The notes under the pieces: generated by a model
Database searches by the model: none
Told to the model about the DNA's origin: nothing
Seen by the model: the letters and a program-made list of their open reading frames with translations, nothing else
Translations under genes and position numbers: made by a program
Source: Zerene cesonia
Taxonomy: Eukaryota; Arthropoda; Insecta; Lepidoptera; Pieridae
Assembly: GCF_012273895.1 (NCBI RefSeq)
Contig: NC_052111.1
Coordinates: forward strand, 1,116,001-1,180,000
Length of the DNA stretch: 64,000 bases
Reading direction: 5' to 3'
Shown here: positions 61,506 to 64,000 of the stretch, piece after piece
How the letters are laid out: the number at the start of each line of letters is the position of its first letter
Numbering within the stretch: position 1 is the first letter of the stretch

Positions 61506-64000
61506 ATGAAACATAAATACCTGTTAATTATCACTCTAGTATTTTTACTAGAACCGATTCCCGCTTGGCGATCTGATACGTATGTTTGTTTTTCACTATT
61601 TTGAAATAGTTTGGATATAATTACTCTACTTCTTACATTATAATAATTGCTGTACATTTGAATGAATAATGAATTGTTAGTTCTTATACAAATATAATAT
61701 TCATATTTAAGGACGACTATTACAATCAATCACTAAAAGAAATATGTCAAAAACGTAAATGACCGTAATTTTGATGTTGTTTTAGTCTTATTACAAGTAA
61801 ATGCAAGTTGTATTTATTATAATGCAATGTTTTTTAATATGTAACTTTATAAGGCAATAAATTTTATTTTTAACTATATGGGTAATGTCACGAAAAACTA
61901 CTGGCCTGGTTTAGCATTATATTGAGGTTTTATGACTCGAAATATTGAAAGCTGAATAGCTTTAATACAAAAGGAATGCATTTGATAATCTCCATTAAAA
62001 ACGGACATAAGTAAATGAAATGGGAAAATTATTCACATTTATCTATAATATCAGCCAGGTTTATTTTCAATCATTACATATGAATTCTATACGAAATTTA
62101 GACTAAAAATCGACTTAATATATTTTTTATGCAAAAATGAATTTGTTATGACTTATCCGACCAATCAATTATCTTCCACCGTATTGACAGATATGATAAA
62201 ACAGATGATTTTGTAATGGTTAACAGTTTTTAAAGATTAACTGTTAACAAATAATACTTAAATAACAAACTACCATTGCGTACAAAGGTAACATGTGAAT
62301 GCTACTGTGTTTTTTACGATATTTTTGTATTTCCTCCATGAATCCTTTCTTTATCCTTAAAACCCAATAAAATTTTCAATATTCAAGGGGGCCATTGGCC
62401 GCTTACCATCAGACGATTCTTCAGCTACTTTGGAAACTATCACAATGAATAAAAGAATCAATTAAAGGGAAGTAAGCTTATTTTCATGTACCGTTTGTTC
62501 CAGTGTTAAAGAATGGGCTCGAACGTTAGGCGACGAAATGTGGCGGCTAAGTGAATCCCTCACGAAATCGGATCAAATCCGGATTGTAAGTTTCAAGTGC
62601 TTTTACTCAATAGTCCGTTATTGAATTACGTTTCGGATAACAAGCCTCTTCTATAGAGACTGAAGCTTTGTTTTCAGCTGTAAATCTATTAGGTTTGATA
62701 TTGGATTTTCCTTTGATACTACTTACTGATTTTATGGTAGTATCTGGATGTATTATTATAAGAACAATGTTTGCTGTTATTACACGATTACATACAAATA
62801 ACAATTAAAAGATCCCTTCAAGCTTTCATTTAGGATTCATTTAGGAAGATCTACAGAGAACAACCTATTTGAATTATAATAATAATGAATATAAATGACC
62901 TTTCAGAAATATAAACAAATGAACGCAAGTGTCAAGAAAAAAGATGGAAAGCAAATATTAGAATCATCTCTGCAATCCGTGAGCACAATGTTGATGAGGA
63001 AAATTAATGCTGTTAAGGTATTTCGAATTATGAAAACACTTACAAACGATGCTGTTATTGTAAAATTTAGTAATTAAATTTAATAAATGAGGTAGTCCTA
63101 ATTATTTTAATTTTTCTTTCGTTGTTGTAAGGAAAGCTTCTATAGGAGAAAATATATAAGAACATCATTTAAATTGGTTCATAATAAGACTTCATAATTT
63201 CTTAAGCAAAAGCCTCAAATGGTAGGAAAAAAGATTTCTTATTTAATTATTCTGCGAAACGTATAATTCAATTGATGACAAAGGAATAAAATAATTATGT
63301 CAATCAGTATGATTGTCCAGCGGGCGTTTTTGACAATCAATATTTGAATAAAATCTTGTGCTAACAATATTCTACATAAATTCAAAATTCTGACTTAAAA
63401 CCTTGTATTCGTTACGTTGTAATGTTTGTAGAGTGTTGAAGATCTATTTGCTAATTCATCCCGAATGGTAAATTTCTATATAGCAGAGAAAAATAAAGTT
63501 GTTGAAGTATATAACTTAAAGATAATATAATCTGCCTTTTTTGTATTTACTTATACCTTTATATAATTCCAAATTATATCGATATAACAGAGTTGTTAAT
63601 TGATGGCAAAAAACTAAAATTCCGACCGATACGATTATACTATGGGCACTTTTAAAATTAACGAGACTTATAAGATATATAAGATATAAAAAAGATTTAA
63701 TCACGAGACAATCTCAAATATTAAAGCGACCTTGGACAATCTAAACAATCACTGTAAAAGTATATTATTTTATGATATAACTTTAATAAACTATTACATA
63801 ATATATTAATTCAACGAGTATATAATTTGATAGATATTATAATGGGCAAAATTTCAGTGTATTCATGCGACCGCTGAACGCTTAGCTTACGACTTCAATT
63901 TCACTGAAGTGAAGAACGACTCCTATAGCTACTGCTCTGCAAAATATTCCGATTTTATGTACGAAGATGGGTCTCAGCTGGATCGTCTAGATGAAGGCCC
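61506..64000 (+). CDS. Voltage-gated calcium channel alpha-2/delta subunit, N-terminal part (five exons; continues past window)
   Basis: Exons 61506-61579, 62504-62585, 62907-63017, 63432-63467 and 63858-64000+ join in frame with GT-AG borders. Exon 1 encodes a signal peptide: Lys/His, then a hydrophobic run (YLLIITLVFLL) and a PIPAW cleavage region. Exons 2-5 give the region ahead of the VWA domain: TVKEWARTLGDEMWRL, a KYKQ segment, FANSSRM with an N-glycosylation site, and CIHATAERLAYDFNFTEVKN. The pattern VK.W......L, NxS followed by A.R/AERLA, and YxYxxAK matches alpha-2/delta family N-termini. These extracellular, membrane-attached subunits promote surface traffic and modulate gating of Cav1/Cav2 channels. 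The VWA and Cache domains lie beyond the window. Orthology to a particular insect paralog cannot be decided here. The 36-base fourth exon is unusually small and could be alternatively spliced. Confidence 0.88.
62335..62425 (-). repeat. Interspersed repeat fragment (family 3)
   Basis: ATCCTTTCTTTATCCTTAAA and GCCGCTTACCATCAGACGAT resemble the family-3 copies at 39349 and 56205. In intron 1 of the alpha-2/delta gene. Confidence 0.45.

Overview
The window is animal nuclear DNA, almost certainly from an insect and most likely a moth or butterfly. It is very AT-rich, the genes are split by GT-AG introns, the coding exons stand out as GC-richer islands, and the non-coding DNA carries several short interspersed repeats that resemble those common in Lepidoptera. 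Two assembly gaps are present: 100 N at 5046-5145 and 1000 N at 56877-57876. All gene models below were built by hand from splice sites and reading phase. No expression data or database search stands behind them.

Layout: (1) 10-2416, plus strand: the last five exons of a C2H2 zinc-finger gene whose 5' part lies outside the window. One of its introns holds an 11-unit, 20-bp minisatellite, flanked by a duplicated copy of the start of the next exon. (2) 2417-7942: AT-rich DNA without a recognisable gene, probably including a long 3' UTR. (3) 7943-54163, minus strand: six consecutive genes of the insect 'rolling stone' (Rost) multi-pass membrane protein family, here called A to F in plus-strand order. 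A-E share one four-exon plan with intron phases 1, 1, 2. F has six exons, a different intron pattern and what look like two alternative first exons. (4) 54164-61505: intergenic DNA with the large gap and probable promoter regions. (5) 61506 to the window end, plus strand: the first five coding exons of a voltage-gated calcium channel alpha-2/delta subunit, running off the right edge.

The Rost proteins have about six hydrophobic segments and share the motifs SDFYL..WQ, YW.I(Y/F)LT(H/N)WG, LPWY...YW, H..NS, GGTD and GNP(F/Y)(I/V)YP..DW. Drosophila rost has been linked to myoblast fusion. The molecular activity of the family is not established, so no function is assigned to the paralogs. The array most likely arose by tandem duplication: C and D are the closest pair, E has lost the GGTD motif, and F is the most divergent. 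GATA-type sites cluster within about 150 bp upstream of the start codons of A, B and C, a possible sign of shared tissue control. I did not find an unambiguously new biological system. The strongest candidates for follow-up are the Rost array, the alternative first exons of F, the minisatellite-linked exon duplication and a perfect 63-bp inverted repeat.
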